From: Eudromia elegans
Taxonomy: Eukaryota > Chordata > Aves > Tinamiformes > Tinamidae
Reading direction: 5' to 3'
DNA length: 64,000 bases
Assembly: GCA_003342815.1 (NCBI GenBank)
Contig: PTEX01000231.1
Span: 648,711 to 712,710 of the forward strand
Part shown: one piece after another, positions 11,280 to 24,478 of the stretch
Position numbering within the stretch: the stretch's first letter is position 1
How the letters are laid out: the number at the start of each line of letters is the position of its first letter
Notes under the pieces: generated by a model
Databases searched by the model: none
What the model was told of the DNA's origin: nothing
The model's input: only the letters and a program-made list of their open reading frames with translations
Position numbers and translations under genes: made by a program

Positions 11280-13690
11280 ATGGCGGGCGCAGAGCAGGGT
11301 TCGGCGGCGTGTTCAAGGGTGACGAGGCGCCAGGGAGGAGGGGCGACGTGGAGGAGGCCCCGGCGTCCCCGCGCCGGGGCGGGCAGGGCCGCCCAGGGCC
11401 GTCGTGCGGCTGGCCCAGCCTTGCTGGTGGTGTCCAACAGCACGAACTGCTGTGTATTTCATCACCTCCAGCACTCCCTCCGCCTCGCACCCTTTTTCCA
11501 GCACCCGTGCTAGGCATCTGAGCGCGAACGTCGCGTGCTCCGTGGCAGCCTGGGTCTTGCTGAGCAGTCCTTCAGTGGCAGGAGCAGTTCCCTGTTCGGG
11601 CTGGGAGCGTTTGCTCTTTCCATGGCCTGGGCCTCGTGTTTCCCGGTCATCCGGTCGGGTTCATGGGTGTGCTTGTCTTACCCCATCAGATAAGGGGAGA
11701 GTGGTAGTTCATTTCGTTGTAAGTACAAGATCACACGCTCTATAATCCTCAGTTTCATGCTGTTTAAAATAATATTTTTTTTTTCTGTTTTGCTGTGTTG
11801 TATCCTTAGTGCTGTTTTGGATTTTGTGCCAAAAGTGTCAAAATCGTCAATTAAAATGATAAATAAAAATTGTCCGAAAGATATTTCTTCCAATCTCTAC
11901 TTAACCTCCATCTTAAATAAGGTAAACCTAAATGTTTGCAGGGCCCCATATTAGGTGTTCAGCAGTGTCCAAATAAACACGATTTTCTATTTTCCTACTT
12001 AAAAAAAAAATCATTGATCCTAAACATTTCAAGTTAGTTTAGCAAGATTAAAGGCAAAATTAGGCTTTATCAAATTTTTAATCAAGGATTGGGGGTTTAA
12101 TAATTCTGTTTCTAGAATTTAGATGCTATTGTGATAATAACGACTTGCCTGTAAAACCGGGTTGGTTCTGAGTAGAGAAGAAAGAAAAAAAAATCTGAGG
12201 CACTTTATCTTTTGGCAGAAAAAAAAAAAGGCATTTTGCAGAGGCTTGAATTTTGGCTGCAGGGGTGGTGTGGAACAGATGTTTGATGTTTTCCAAGTGC
12301 TGTTGTCAGATAATTTAAAATATTAGTTTGTCCTATTTGTTTAGTGTAGGCTGCTGTATTTAAAGATTTTAGAAAATAACAGAGTAGGGATTTGAATTTC
12401 TGACTTAGCATTCTGCCACTAGAAGGAGATAGATAAATAAAAAGGAGATTTTTTTTTCATACAGGTTTTTAATGAGTTCCCAACTTAAAACTTTTAAAGC
12501 TTTACATCAATGATTGTAACTTTAGCTAGCTGATGCTTTGCAATTTAGTCTGAGTACATGTGCAGTAAAGCCAGCCTTTTCATAATTCTTAACTACTGGT
12601 TTGTCTTCATTATTTGATTATATGCAGTAATTACATTTTTGCTCTGGATATTGCTGTCTTTAGATGGAATCTATGTAATGCTAAATAAAATTATGCCCAA
12701 AGAAACTATTAATAATAATATAATTCATTAATAATAAAGGCTCTTACTAATATGTTAAAAATAGTTGTCATAACTAGCAGCAGTTCTGTCACGTTAATTT
12801 TATCATCATCTTTCTATGGATGAGGACCCAAGGGCAGGAAGTTAAGTGACTTGCCTAAGACTACAGAGGTCTTATGAGAACACTTAAGCGTGTGCCAGGT
12901 CAGCCTGTATAGCTCATGGGCTGCCCTGAACTGCTGATGTATGTTTTGTATATGCTGTACGTACATTTAGTTGCTTTTCTACCAACCGGAGTGTCATCGG
13001 GGGTCATCTCAGTCCTCTAGACGTGGCGAGTGAGAGCGCTCAGGTGCGTGACTGCAAGTTTTTGGTGTGTTAGGGGCAAATATAGGGTGTCATCAGGTTA
13101 AGCTTGCTGAGGGCTCGAGTGGCTTGTGTTGGTCCGTCATAGTTTGGGAGGGCGTTTCAGCAAAGGGCAGTTACGGAGTTCCATTAAAATGATGCTGTGT
13201 GGGTCCTCTGAGTCTGCTGAGGAGACTGAATCGCCTGATGAGGTAAATATGGAAATGCGTCCTTTGAGGAGCAAGGTTTGGGATTTCTGGGAGCTCAGCT
13301 AACAGCCCTGCCGGTGCTGGGACTGGTTTGTGTGCGCCTGCTGCCGGAGACGGGCGTCTCGGTGGTAATTAGGGCCGTTCGAGGGTGTCAGTGACGCCCA
13401 GATGGTGAATTTAGAATGAATGACGCCGAGATCTGCATCTGCAGTGTGCATGTGCTAGCTTCAGTGAGTGTACTCAGTTTAAGCATGTTCATGTATATTT
13501 TAGATTGGGCCCTATAGTTTGCAAGTTCTAGATGGGTTAAGTGGGTTCGTAGATTAAAGACTTAGACTATCTGCTTTAGCAAACTTTTTTTTTTTCTTTT
13601 TGTTTTAGGCAAATAAAGATTTAGCAATTAAGTTGTATTACAAGAAATCAGATGAAGTTCACTAATAAAATGCAGTGAATGAAATCTGAC
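11280..13690 (+). ncRNA. Candidate divergent spliced transcript from the GTF3C6 island
   Basis: On the plus strand a strong donor GTAAGT lies at 11719, downstream of the CpG island. A possible exon at 13161-13242 ends GAG|GTAAAT. An excellent acceptor (long T-rich tract, TTTTAG) at 13607-13608 is followed by a short exon with an AATAAA at 13664-13669. The last two pieces join in frame into an open stretch ending SDEVH and a TAA that overlaps the AATAAA; with an ATG in the first piece it would be 36 codons. I do not recognise the peptide. The upstream acceptor at 13160 has a weak pyrimidine tract. A promoter-divergent lncRNA is more likely than a protein gene. Exon limits are guesses. Confidence 0.3.
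12800..12900 (+). repeat. Ancient MIR-like (CORE) SINE fragment
   Basis: The run GATGAGGA, about 20 bases, then GTTAAGTGACTTGCCTAAG and a degraded continuation follows the familiar MIR core order (gatgaggaaactgaggc, gttaagtgacttgccc, aaggtcacacagc). It is heavily decayed, consistent with an element far older than the CR1 copies nearby. Limits are approximate. Confidence 0.5.
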
Positions 13691-13949
13691 TCTCTGTTTC
13701 ATTATATCTTTTTACTATCTTCATGTTTTAAATTCCTTTTTGATCCTTTTGCAGTCACCCCTTTCTCAAAGCCATCACTAGGATAATGTGAAAGGTTAAA
13801 AGGTTTGTAAAAACACAGAATAAGAGAGAGTCTTGAATATTTCGGTGGGTGAGATCTGCAAGTTCAGACTGTGAGAGCCTCTGGTCTAAAACCTCTTATG
13901 AAGGGGAAAACACTGAATTTGAGGGTTAAAATTACATGATGAAAATCTA

Positions 13950-13981
13950 TATGTGTGTGTATATATGTATGTATATATAAC
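13950..13981. repeat. TA/TG microsatellite
   Basis: Interrupted alternating TG and TA dinucleotides with TATG units. Confidence 0.7.
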
Positions 13982-15063
13982 ATCTTCTACATCTGTAGCG
14001 CTTGCTGAATGGACTACCTCAGGAAAGAGTGCTGTGGTTCTGGGCTTGTTTTAGATGGGGAGCACAACCGAAATTTATGACGTGACAAAACCGGCTGCCT
14101 CTGTGCACCGGAAGGAAGCCCTCAGTAAAACACGGCGTCCCGAAATGGCGAAATGTTTGGAGGTGTCCTGAAACACAGCAGAGAGCTCCTAAGAGGCTGT
14201 CCCTAGGCCCGGGATAGGAGGTCAGGGTGAGCAAAGGTGGCGGGGCCGCGGGACAGGAGCCCTTCGCTGCGGGTGTTACAGGGGTGATTTGCATTTCCCC
14301 GAAGACGCCTGGCTGAGCCGGCTCACTTAGGAATTTGCAGACAAACCAGTTCCTGGGTGTCCCCGAAAGAAGCCGCTGGTGCCTCTGCGTCCCTGCCTTT
14401 GTCTCATGAAAAAGCTCCTTTATGATCATAGAGGGAAATCCTAGCAACCCTATTAGGAAAGCAAAGCACGGCTGGGGAAGAGGAGGAGAGAGTCAAGGGG
14501 AAGCTTTATTTCAACAGCATTTTCTCAGGCTCTGGAGTGGGATGCAGCACAGAAGCAGGGGGGAAAGTAAATCTAATCTGAGGAGGCTTTGCTGCTCTTC
14601 TAGTCATTATCCTGCACAGTCTCAGCCCGCTTGTTTGGAGAGGGAGATGAGAGTGTCGGTAGGAGGAGGGCTCGGGAGAGGGGCTCGGTCGGGCACACGG
14701 GATCTCTCGGTGGATTTTCCCCTTACTCCAAAGAGCTGGGATCAGGTCTGTCACAGTGGGCGTTTGCAGGAGAGGGCAGATGCTCAGTGCGTGCTCTCCG
14801 CAGAGAGTCTGGCAGCTCAGTGAGACGGATCTCATGAAGCCCCGTGGGCTCCACGCTGCTCCTAGGTGTGTGGGGTGTCTCTTGTTGGCAGGGATCTGTT
14901 CTCCTGCTCCCCTCAGCCTGCAGGCTCCGGGAGTGAGGGCTGTCGTGCTGTGAACAGGGGAAATGGTGCTGGAGACTGTCCTGCCACCCCTTGTGTCCCA
15001 GCTGCACAAGGGGAATCGAGCTGGGAAGGACAAGGGAACCGGAGGTAAAGAGGAGGAAAAGAT

Positions 15064-15231
15064 AGAATCACAGGATGGTTGAGGTTGGCAAGCACCTCTA
15101 GAGACCATCTAGTCCAACCCCCCTGCTCCAGCAGGGACCCCTAGAGCACGGGGCACAGGGTGGCGTCCAGGCAGGTTTGGAAGATCTCCAGAGAAGGAGA
15201 CTCCACAGCCTCTCTGGGCAGCCTATTCCAA
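15064..15231 (-). mobile_element. CR1 LINE fragment, 3' end, minus orientation
   Basis: Reads agaatcacaggatggttgag, then a segment with CATCTAGTCCAACCCCCCTG, AGATCTCCAGAGAAGGAGAC and CTCTGGGCAGCCTATTCCA. This is the reverse complement of the CR1 3' end. Only about 170 bases remain, as usual for 5'-truncated CR1. It has no coding capacity and contributes to several spurious open frames around 14.5-15.4 kb. Confidence 0.88.
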
Positions 15232-18200
15232 GGTTGCCAAGAGGTGGAGGCTTCTGGGGACCCATATGCACCTGGGGGGCAGACAGCACTGCTGCCACAC
15301 GGCCAGCGCCTGCTCTCTCGTGTGGAGAAGGGGAGAAGCAGCACCAGGGAGCAGGTTCCCTCCCCTCTCCTCCCCTGCTTGTGGGGCTCAGGTAGCAGGA
15401 CACGAGCACAAGGTAGCTCAGCTCAGCGCCCGAGTTGATGGGTTTCACCCACTGCTGTTCTGCTTTTTGCTGCCACGGACTGGGTGGGTTTGAGGAGCTA
15501 AAGCCGATATGTTAGAGGTGATTAAGTCCTGCTTCAGATTCAGCCTTTTCAGCTGAAGATGCTGCTGTTGCTGCGGGACACGAGGAATTTGTAATTGCTG
15601 GAGTTCTAAGTAATGTGTTTTAGCTCTCTGTGCGCCATATGTTAGCCAAAACCTGATAGTTTTATCTCAAACCACCATTGGAAAGGTTTAAGGCAAGTCT
15701 CGGCCTGGTAGTTGGCTGGCTGTCTCGTTGCCTTTTCCTCATGAGAGCTGCTAAAGCAGTGATGATGGCCAGCTCGGAGCCGGCAGCTCCTCTGTTGCTT
15801 TGGTGAGGAGCCTTGTCTTCTGCCAATACCACCATGTCCTGGGGTGGGGAAGTTCCTGGAGGGAAGGGGGAGAGCAGCGGGAGCACCGAGAGGAACCCGG
15901 TGCTCTGTCCACGTGTGAGGGCAATGTGTCTTCACATCTGTGAGCGATAGGGAAGGAGGACAAGCGGCACGGCAGAGCTCGGGGCTGCTGCAACATCCTC
16001 TGTGGGGTCCTAAATCCCAGTCCCTCCCTGTAAAACTCAGTAGTTTTGAAGCAGTTAGTAACAAATAGCAAATAAATGATGTTTACCTGTGATCCAGCTG
16101 GATCAGAAGAGGATGTCTCCCCACAGAGCTGACTTGCTGATGAGATGTTAAATGTTTGTAATCTTCCACATGACCTCAGATTATTTGGCATCAGTTTGAG
16201 ATATAGAGACATAAATTTTTATGCCAGTTGGGCTGAGAGCAGATCAATGTCCTTGGCTTCAAAGGACATTGCTGGGAGTAATCAGCAATTTTCAAGGCCA
16301 AACTCTTCTTTCATCTGCATTCATGCTTTGCGTGAATATGAACATGCTTAAAACAAGCTTATGTAAAAATGTACTTGGAATACTTTTTTTTTCTTCCTAC
16401 AGTAATGTAAAAACAGAAGGTTGTATGTTTCTTATTTATTTACTCGTTTTGACCATTGCTCCCTAGGTTTATTTTTTATTAAAGTACAATATCTTTTTAT
16501 TGGATTGCGTTGTTTGCCTCGTACACGTACACCGCTTTGCTCGTTAGTGAAGTGCCATTAAAAGCCTATCTTAGGCTCTCCAAGAGCTGCCAAAGTGGTT
16601 GGTGAGGCAGGAAACAAAACGTGCTTATTAGTCACTATGCATGGGAAACATCAGGCTCTTAGTTCCGTAGGCTTTTACTGAGGTGTGACTTGGCAGCAAC
16701 CTGGAATTCCTGGTAGCTTGATGCTTTTGTAGTTGTGCCCACTGACCTGCAGAAAGTGTTGCTAGCCCAGTATGCAAAGCAAGAAATCCCATTACTGAGG
16801 CCTAAGGGTAAATGCTACGTGAGTTTATTTTTCTTGCTGTGATATTACTACAAGATATTAAAATGATTCTTTTCAACTCTTAATTCATACTATGTGAGTG
16901 AAAACACAAACACCATCTTCAAAGGATAGCACAGGATTGACAAAATTTAAGTAGGAAATAGCAAAAAATAAGCTGAATGAAAAATTAGTCCGATGAAGTA
17001 GTGTACATAAGGATGGACTGGGTCAGTTATTTGTGTGCATACCTATGTATATGTCCATAAACACCAAAAAAACCCCTGAGAATAGGAGAATAAGACTATC
17101 TGTTTTTAGACCAGGACAGTGCTGTGCTGTGTCTCTCAGACATTTGATTCAAGGAGGGTGACAGGGAAACTGCATTGCCACTGTATAAATTACAGGGGAG
17201 CTGAAAACAGCCTTTTGCACTGCTGGAAGATTTGAAAGCTAACTTGATGAGCAAGCAATCCACAATATCTGTGGGTTGAAACTCCATTCCTAAATAGGGA
17301 AAGCATATTATTAGGATTGTAGTACCTGGATAGTGACAAAGTCTTCCTGCTAGTGAAAATCTGAAAGAAGCAGAAAATGAAAAGGGAAGACTGTCTGCTC
17401 TTGAATAGGTTGTGTTGATTGGAATCATGAGGCAATTAGGACACAATTCTAGGTGCCAAAACTCCATAAATTCTCAATGTCTTAGAGTGACCAGTGGAGG
17501 AATATGCAGGGTATAAAGTAACTCTGGACTTTGTTCCTGATCATCATAGTGCATTATATGCTCCAAAATGTTATTAGGGAATAGTTGCAATGACCATAAT
17601 GAACTCACAGCTGATATTCTCACAGGAACCTGAAACCACTCTGGGAGTGTTTAAACACACAACAGACTGCACCAGAATGGAAGTCGGCACGTGTTACAGA
17701 GTGCTGCCGGCCAGGGCTCCTCGCCTCTGGGCTCATGGAAACTGAACAGCCAAGAAATAAGTTCTTTTTATGGATAAGCTGACGGTTAAAAGATAGGAAA
17801 CAAAGGATAGGAATAAATGGTTCATATTCAGGATGAAGGGAGGTCGTTAATGAAACTCCTTAAGAATTAGTAGTGTTAAATATATTCTCAAATTACTTGT
17901 GAGAATGTGTTGGTAAGTGAGGTATGAAAGTTGGCTGATAGTCCTGTATTTTCAGACTCACAAAAATGAAAGCGTGCTGCACAGATTTGTCCATGAATGA
18001 TTGGGTAATAAAAAAGGAGGCAAATCTCAGCTGTCCTCCAGCTAAGGAAGTCTGGAGGCAACGACTGCTGGAGACATGAGCATTTACAAGGTGAAGTACC
18101 CTGTAGGCCTGCCCTATTCTTGTGCTCTTTCCCAGGTTTTTGCTATTCAGGCTGGAAGAGTAGAAGGATTCAGGTGGAGCTTTGATCTAGCTCCATGCCT

Positions 18201-21200
18201 GGCTCTTCTGGGTTCTTAAAATTTGGGATCAGAATGATGAACCAAAGGGGTAGCAGGGAATGGACCTGTTAGATTGCTGTCCAAGATATGCTAAGGAAAA
18301 AACTTACGTGGACTCAGTGTAAGACTGGGCAAGCTCTTCGAGGAGAGATCCACGGGGAGGGGTTAAACTGAAAATCGTATCAGTCTCAGAACATCAGCTG
18401 AATGGAAAACAGTTGGGGGAACAGCATATGTTTGCGTTCTTCCCTAGGTGCCACATGTGGCCACTCTGGGGGACAGAGCACTGGGCTAGCTAGGCCTGTA
18501 CAGGGAACCATCTGTGTACCTAAATTCTGTTGAACAGCTTCGTTTCCTGCTGCTTCTTTTTAACAGAGCTCTCTCCTGCGGGAGCAGAGGACGGTGACAG
18601 AGTAGATAAATTGCAGCAGGTGACAGGATGAGATGTGCAAAACCCTCGGAAGATCCCGCTGCCAGCGCACACGCCGTGACATTCGTAGCACAATTGCAGC
18701 TTTTTACTCATTACGGCGTCAGTGCCTGCGACAGGCTGTCGTCGAGCTCCTCAGGAGTCCCGCATGGGAAGACAGGAAAGCCCCGTTGGGAATAACTCCC
18801 AGGCTCTTAAAGCTCTTGGAAAAGCAGTTTCCAGGAGTGCCGCTGACCTGGTGCGGCGCAAGGGCAACGCGCTGCTCTGCCAGCGGCACACCCGGTCTCG
18901 GCTTTCAGCACAAAGGGTGGGAATTGGATGGGGAAGAAGGGCCTGAATCTGTCTGTAGCAACCCAAACTATTCTCACTGCTTGTGGAATCTGCCAGCAGC
19001 GTCAAGGAAGTGCTGCAGCAAGGAAGGTGTCCTGGCTGGCCGTATTCCTGTGGCAGTTGTTCCTTTTCTGATTCACTTAGCTGTTAGGCAGGTAAGGCTT
19101 TTGGGAAGTGACTAGTGCAATACAATATTTTTTTCTGGATATTTCAAAATATTTTACATGTGTTACTGCCTTAAGACAAGAGTAATGCTGTGGATGTGAC
19201 TATGGAAATCACCGGGTCACGCATAATAGATGGTAATACGGAAACTTCTACTGAATATTAGATACCTATCTCAGGAGAAGGTGTACTTTTTTATATGTAT
19301 TTTTAGTAATAATGGAAAAAAAAACATAAAGCAAGCTCATCGAGTTGGTTCATAGATGTGCTGCGGGACCTCACCGCTGTGCCCATGCTGACGTGAGCAC
19401 CCGCACGAGGATACCGCGTAAGATTTCCTTGCTCCCATCTCCCACATTTATGTAATTCAAGTGCAATTATTTGGATAACCGCTTCTCAAGAGGTGCTTCT
19501 GTCAGGGCACACAATGCCTGGGGGTGCACAAGGGGACATGGGCAGCAGGGACGCACTGCCCCAAACCCGCTCGCCGCTGCGGAGCCACCGTTCGGTTTAC
19601 ATGGGGCTGGGCCCGCGTTAATGGGCCTGGGAAAGGTGGGAAGCATTAGCCTGTGCTCGGAATTGTGCCCGGGTGGCCTCATGATTTCTGGGAAGAAGCC
19701 GGTCTCGTGTCCAGCTGGCCCGAAGCGTGGATAGAGCGGAGACACCGCTGTCTGGCTCCGTCTGTAGGCTAGGCAGAAAGGCAGGGCAGGAGGTGGCGTT
19801 GGAGGCGATTTCTCTCTGTTTCTGAAGGAATTGTTAAAGTTGAATTGCTGACTCTATTCCCCCATTTAGTTAACATTAAGTTTATGGCATTTTTGCTATT
19901 TTAGAGTTTACATTTTTGATTTCTAAGCAATGCCAGAACAGAATCTGTTTTTTAAAATTACAGGCTCTAATTTTGACGATTTCTTTTCCTAGAAGCCCAG
20001 GTGAATAACCTTTCTACAAAGAAAGGTTCAGTAGCATTAAGAGCTGAAGGCCCTTCCTTCCTCTAGGCCTCACATCTGCAGGGAAGCACAGTGCGTTTTC
20101 ACAGTCCAAGCGGCTGAGAAAAAGGGAGATAAAACTGTCAGCTCGGGCTCCAGGTTAGACCTGGGCAGCTCTGCAGGGAGTTCGGAGCTGTCTGCAAACC
20201 CCGCGGCAGTGCTCGCCGCTCCGTCGGTTATTCCTTGCTGCAGAGATTTGCTCCAAGATGGAAGACTTCATACCTTCCTTGACTGATTTCTGAATGGTGA
20301 ATAGACTCCACACAGCTCGCACAGTCCTGCGACAGAAACGGAGAATGTCGAAGCCTGGTGGCCTTGGCCTCTTTAGCAGCTATTTGCTCCCCTGGCGATT
20401 CTGAGGGCATCTTGTTTGTGCTCAGGATCATGCTACGGTCGGCAGCAACAGAGATACCATTATATCCCCCGCGCATAAGTAACCCAGGAGTTTCTGTTCA
20501 GCTCTCAGAGCCGGCATGTGTTTTCTGGCAGAAAGCTGTGGGTTGGGTACTGAGTTGCACTTGTTTGCATCCCTGTTTATAAATAATGCCTTGCATGGCG
20601 GGCCCAGCATTTCAACAAGGTCGGTGTTTTCTTCGGATTCTGCAAACTTTCTGTCTTCCAACTTAGCCATTTACTGGTGATCTTTTTCTCTCTCTACAGA
20701 GATGAAAATGCTTTAATATGTGTCTGACTTAGAAGTAAAAATGAGTGCCAACGTAATATGAATAAATGTTTCCTTTTCTCAGGGTGGGATGTGGAGGGCA
20801 GGGGTTGCAGAGAACACTTAACTCTGGTTCAGCCACTGTGGTGTCTTTCTCAGGTACACCGTTCAGGAAGTCTTGTCAGATTTGATTTTAGCCTTTGGCA
20901 CTTTATTTTTATGTACAAATAGGAAAGAAATAACCTGTTACTTTGTCAAAGAAAATAAGAAGTTTATAACTAAATTTATTGTAGCTCTTGCTTGCTGAAC
21001 AAAATATTGTTCTTTGAATATGTGACCGATGCTAAAGGTACATTCACCTGAACGTGCATTACATGGGATATTAAAAATCTGATTGGTGTCAGGTACTACT
21101 TCAGCACTGCAACTGAGCAACAGAACTATTGGGAAATGAGAAAAGAGAGATGCCCTTTAAGCTTAAACTGCCGCATCTGGTTTTCCTCGGGTACTACTGC

Positions 21201-21703
21201 TGATATCCTGCCTGAAGGCTCCCTGAACCTGGCTTTCCACATGCCAGCCCTGAACGTTGCAGCAGTTATGTCTGCCATCATCATCTACCATGGGCTTGGG
21301 ATGCTTATGAAGGGAAGCGAGAAATTTCTTGCTCTCTGTTTAACTAAGAGGGATTTATGCTATGACTATCGGACAGACTTCTAAAGGCGTATAAATATGT
21401 AAGTCCTGATTAAAAGACCAAAAATGCACGCAAGCCTGCATGCGCGCTCCTCCTGAGGAGCCTCCCACGGCAGGGCTGCTGCCCTCGGGCTTGGTCGGGA
21501 GCCACGCGCAGTGTTCGCCGCTGGCTCCGGCTCCGTGGCTCTCGCCTTGCCGCGCTGGCACCCGCGGAGCAGCGGCGCCGCCACCACTAGTGCCCTTCTG
21601 TCATCCTCCTTTTGGGCGCAATCTAGATGGAAAAGCTCTGCTGGTGCCGGGCCAGCTCAGGGCTGCTCTGGGCAAGGGTGCTGCAGAAGGGCTGGCTGTG
21701 GCA

Positions 21704-21882
21704 TCTCCAGCAGGATCCACAGTGCTCCCTGCCAGTGTCTCCAGCAGGATCCACGGTGCTCCCAACGGTGTCTCCAGCAGTATCCACGCTACTCCTTGCA
21801 GTGTCTCCAGCAGGATCCACACTGCTCCTTGCAGTATCTCCAGCAGGACCCGTGCTACTCCCTGCCGGCGTCTCCTGCTACC
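21704..21882. repeat. 33-34-bp minisatellite, about five units
   Basis: TCTCCAGCAG-type units begin at 21704, 21738, 21771, 21804, 21837 and 21871 (last one partial). Each carries a diverged form of TCTCCAGCAGGATCCAC plus CTCCTTGCAGTG. Because the period is near a multiple of three, the array keeps reading frames open on both strands and produces artificial 11-residue repeats. Confidence 0.85.
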
Positions 21883-24425
21883 TTGCCGTCTCTAATCAGC
21901 TCAGGCTTAGCAGGCAGCAGCCCTGCGTTTGTGACTAGAAGCAACAAATACTTTTCTCCCCAGCCTTCCCCTGTGCCGTTTTAAGAGCCTTTCTTCCCAT
22001 ATTAGCAGATACCGCTGGCCACTGTGTGCATGTTATGCAGTTTTGTTGGCTCTCCTGCCTCACCGGAGTTCCCCAACCACATCCTTTTGCAGGGACTGCT
22101 GTTGAGAATTGTAGAAACTACAGGAATAATCCTAGTGTGGCACTGAGGCAAGAGAAACTATGATGAGCATTTTCTATTGCCTGGAATTGCATCTTCTGGA
22201 TGGCAACTTCAGCCAGCGGCACTTTGGCTGTTCAAAGGTGAGAGATTATTTCAGAGCTCTTGACCTCTAAGACACCTGTGCCTGACCTCATGTAACCTAG
22301 AGAGTGTCTAATTCAAAAGAATCCTCATTACAGGGGGGAGCAGGATCTTTACTTATACAGGATCATGTCACTCAGCCTCTGCAGGTTGCCACATCTCAGT
22401 TGCCACTGGTGCTTCTGTCAACTGAGGTGAAACCTCCTTGTTTCCCTACTGAGCAACTACGTCATGAGATCACAGAAACAGAAAGGGCTTCAGCTCCTGC
22501 GGGCAGCTTTAGTGACTCACTGGAAGTGCAGGTTTCAAGATGAACCCTCGCATGTCACATCTAATTCCTCCTCAGCCCTGGGAGAGTTTCATCGGGCAGA
22601 TGCCTCCCTCTGGGCTGGTTTCAGGTGATGTCAGGTTTAATTGCATTTCAGGATGCTCATGCACACAGTGGAACCCTATATGTCCGCCTTGCATTGCGCA
22701 GCAGCCTTGCATTCTACACTGCGCCGTTCCCTGGTGGCTTCACCGAGCTTGGGGCGCATTCCAAGGTGGGACGCACCGCATGGCACAAGGAACCGGTCTT
22801 CGGGTGCCCATAGGATCTGAGGACACCTGGCAGAGGTGGGATTAGCACCCGCAGCAGCACAGCCTTCCATGCCACAGTGCATAAACATGCATCCTCCTGC
22901 AGAAGAGAGGTCCATGGAGAACCGGAGTGTTGGGGACCTCCCGTTCCTGGGATGAGAGAGACTTCACGTTACTGTCTTAAAGCCCAGGCCTCCTTGCTAG
23001 TGCGGGGGCAATTTGGTTGCGCTCGCAGGTGGAGCAATCTCTGATCTGCGGAGCCTTCTGAGTCTTGAATGAGATAAAATAAAATCCGTGAAGAAGCATT
23101 GCGAAAATGGTGTTTTAGAATTGCTTCTGGTTTGTGTTTGTTAGAGCTTGCCTATTTACAGATAAATATATAGAGGTGTGTATGTTATATCGAAAATATT
23201 TACTGCATGTGAAATTCTTGAGTCACTGTCATGTAAACTGAAAGAGTGTCTGGAAAGATTGAGTATGAACTGGCCACCTGCCTTTATAATCATCCATGTT
23301 TTATGGCTTTATTCTGCATTTCCCTAAATTTGTCCAAGTCCTTGACGTTTTGTACACAAACCTGCCCGTTTAAGATGAGTACACAGAGAGCTGCTGCTTT
23401 AAGCACAGAGGCAAGCAGGACCGGCCTTCCAGCGAGCTCTGCCTGCCTCAGACTGCCCCACGCAACCAGTTCATGTGCTGTCTGGGTCGGTCCCGCCTGT
23501 CCCTTGGCTGCAGCCACCTGGCTCTTCCCTCTGTCTGTATCTCTGTGCTCTTCTCCATACCACGCACGCACGTGAATATACACGAGACCCTACCAAACAA
23601 CACTCTTCACTCACACCCCTCTTCCTGGACCACGTTTCCACGTTTATTTTAGCCTATTTGTAGGTTTCAACAAGCTTTAACTGTGTGTTTAGTGACCCGT
23701 TCTGCTTTGGCCGGCCTCTCCAGCGCCCGGTGTGTGTGGCAGGAGCCGGACTGCTCTCCTGCGTGCCCTTGCCCCGCTGTGACGTGCAGGGGAACGGCCA
23801 CAATCCCCAGGGCGGCCCCTGCGCTGCAGCCGCGCTCCCATGGGGCGAGAAGCGCCTCCGGGGGAAGGGGGCCACGGTCCAAGCGCGGGAGGAATAACCA
23901 GGACCACAGCTCTTCACAAGGCTCTTCGACGGGATGTTGAGAGCTGGTTTACACATGCAATTTCTGTGTGGCTTCCCAGCATCTCCTCTATTAAAAATCA
24001 ACATCAAGAGGCCATTTCTGGCTGCTTTTTCTTTCCTTCCTGTAGCTGATTCATTTCTTAACCTGCTGCACGACACAGTAACATGAGGAGCTGAGGAGAA
24101 AATCCCTGGTTGGTAACTTGTCTGCTGAGCCCTTGTGGGTGGTCTGCATAGCTTAAATATTTTAGGAATGAAGTGCTCGAGTGATTAGGGTTTCAAGAGA
24201 GCAGGTAATTGGAGAACACATCTTCCGGCTCTGCAGCGGCACGTAACACGCAAGAGCTGAAAGGCACGAAGATAAATGGCTCCGCTTTTGCATGTCGTGG
24301 TGCTTAACAACATCATACAGCTGCAAATCTACCACAAACACACCAAGTTTAAAGCTTAACATTAAAAATCACAATTGGGTGCTTTCAAGCAGCAAAACAC
24401 GGCAGAAGAAATTAAATCCTAACGC

Positions 24426-24478
24426 GGTTGGACTTGATGATCTTAAAGGTCTTTTCCAACCATCATGATTCTGTGATT
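24426..24478 (+). mobile_element. CR1 LINE fragment, extreme 3' end, plus orientation
   Basis: Begins GGTTGGACTTGATGATCTTA, continues AAGGTCTTTTCCAACCATCA and ends TGATTCTGTGATT. This is the last ~50 bases of CR1 including the short 3' octamer-like repeat. The 5' end is lost. Confidence 0.88.

Larger units (their letters stand above)
10860..11440 (-). promoter_or_regulatory. GTF3C6 CpG-island promoter
   Basis: A CpG island covers exon 1 and about 300 bases upstream. A YY1-type element, AAGATGGCGGC on the minus strand (11170-11180), lies about 60 bases upstream of the main ATG. A CACGTG E-box is at 11156-11161, and a perfect 12-bp palindrome GCCGTTAACGGC (two overlapping MYB-type TAACGG sites) is at 11263-11274. 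No TATA box is seen, as is common for housekeeping genes. The start site is probably near the YY1 element; this is inference. The island may also fire rightwards (see the divergent transcript candidate). Confidence 0.7.

Noticed and set aside
14506-15448. Frames of 116-200 codons on the minus strand
   Set aside because: GC-rich DNA that partly runs through a CR1 3' fragment; no conserved motif.
18633-19115. 160-codon plus-strand frame
   Set aside because: Local GC-rich patch, no known family, no supporting splice or poly(A) context.
21440-21984. 151- and 157-codon frames with 11-residue repeats
   Set aside because: Explained by a minisatellite whose period is close to a multiple of three; all frames and both strands show the same effect.
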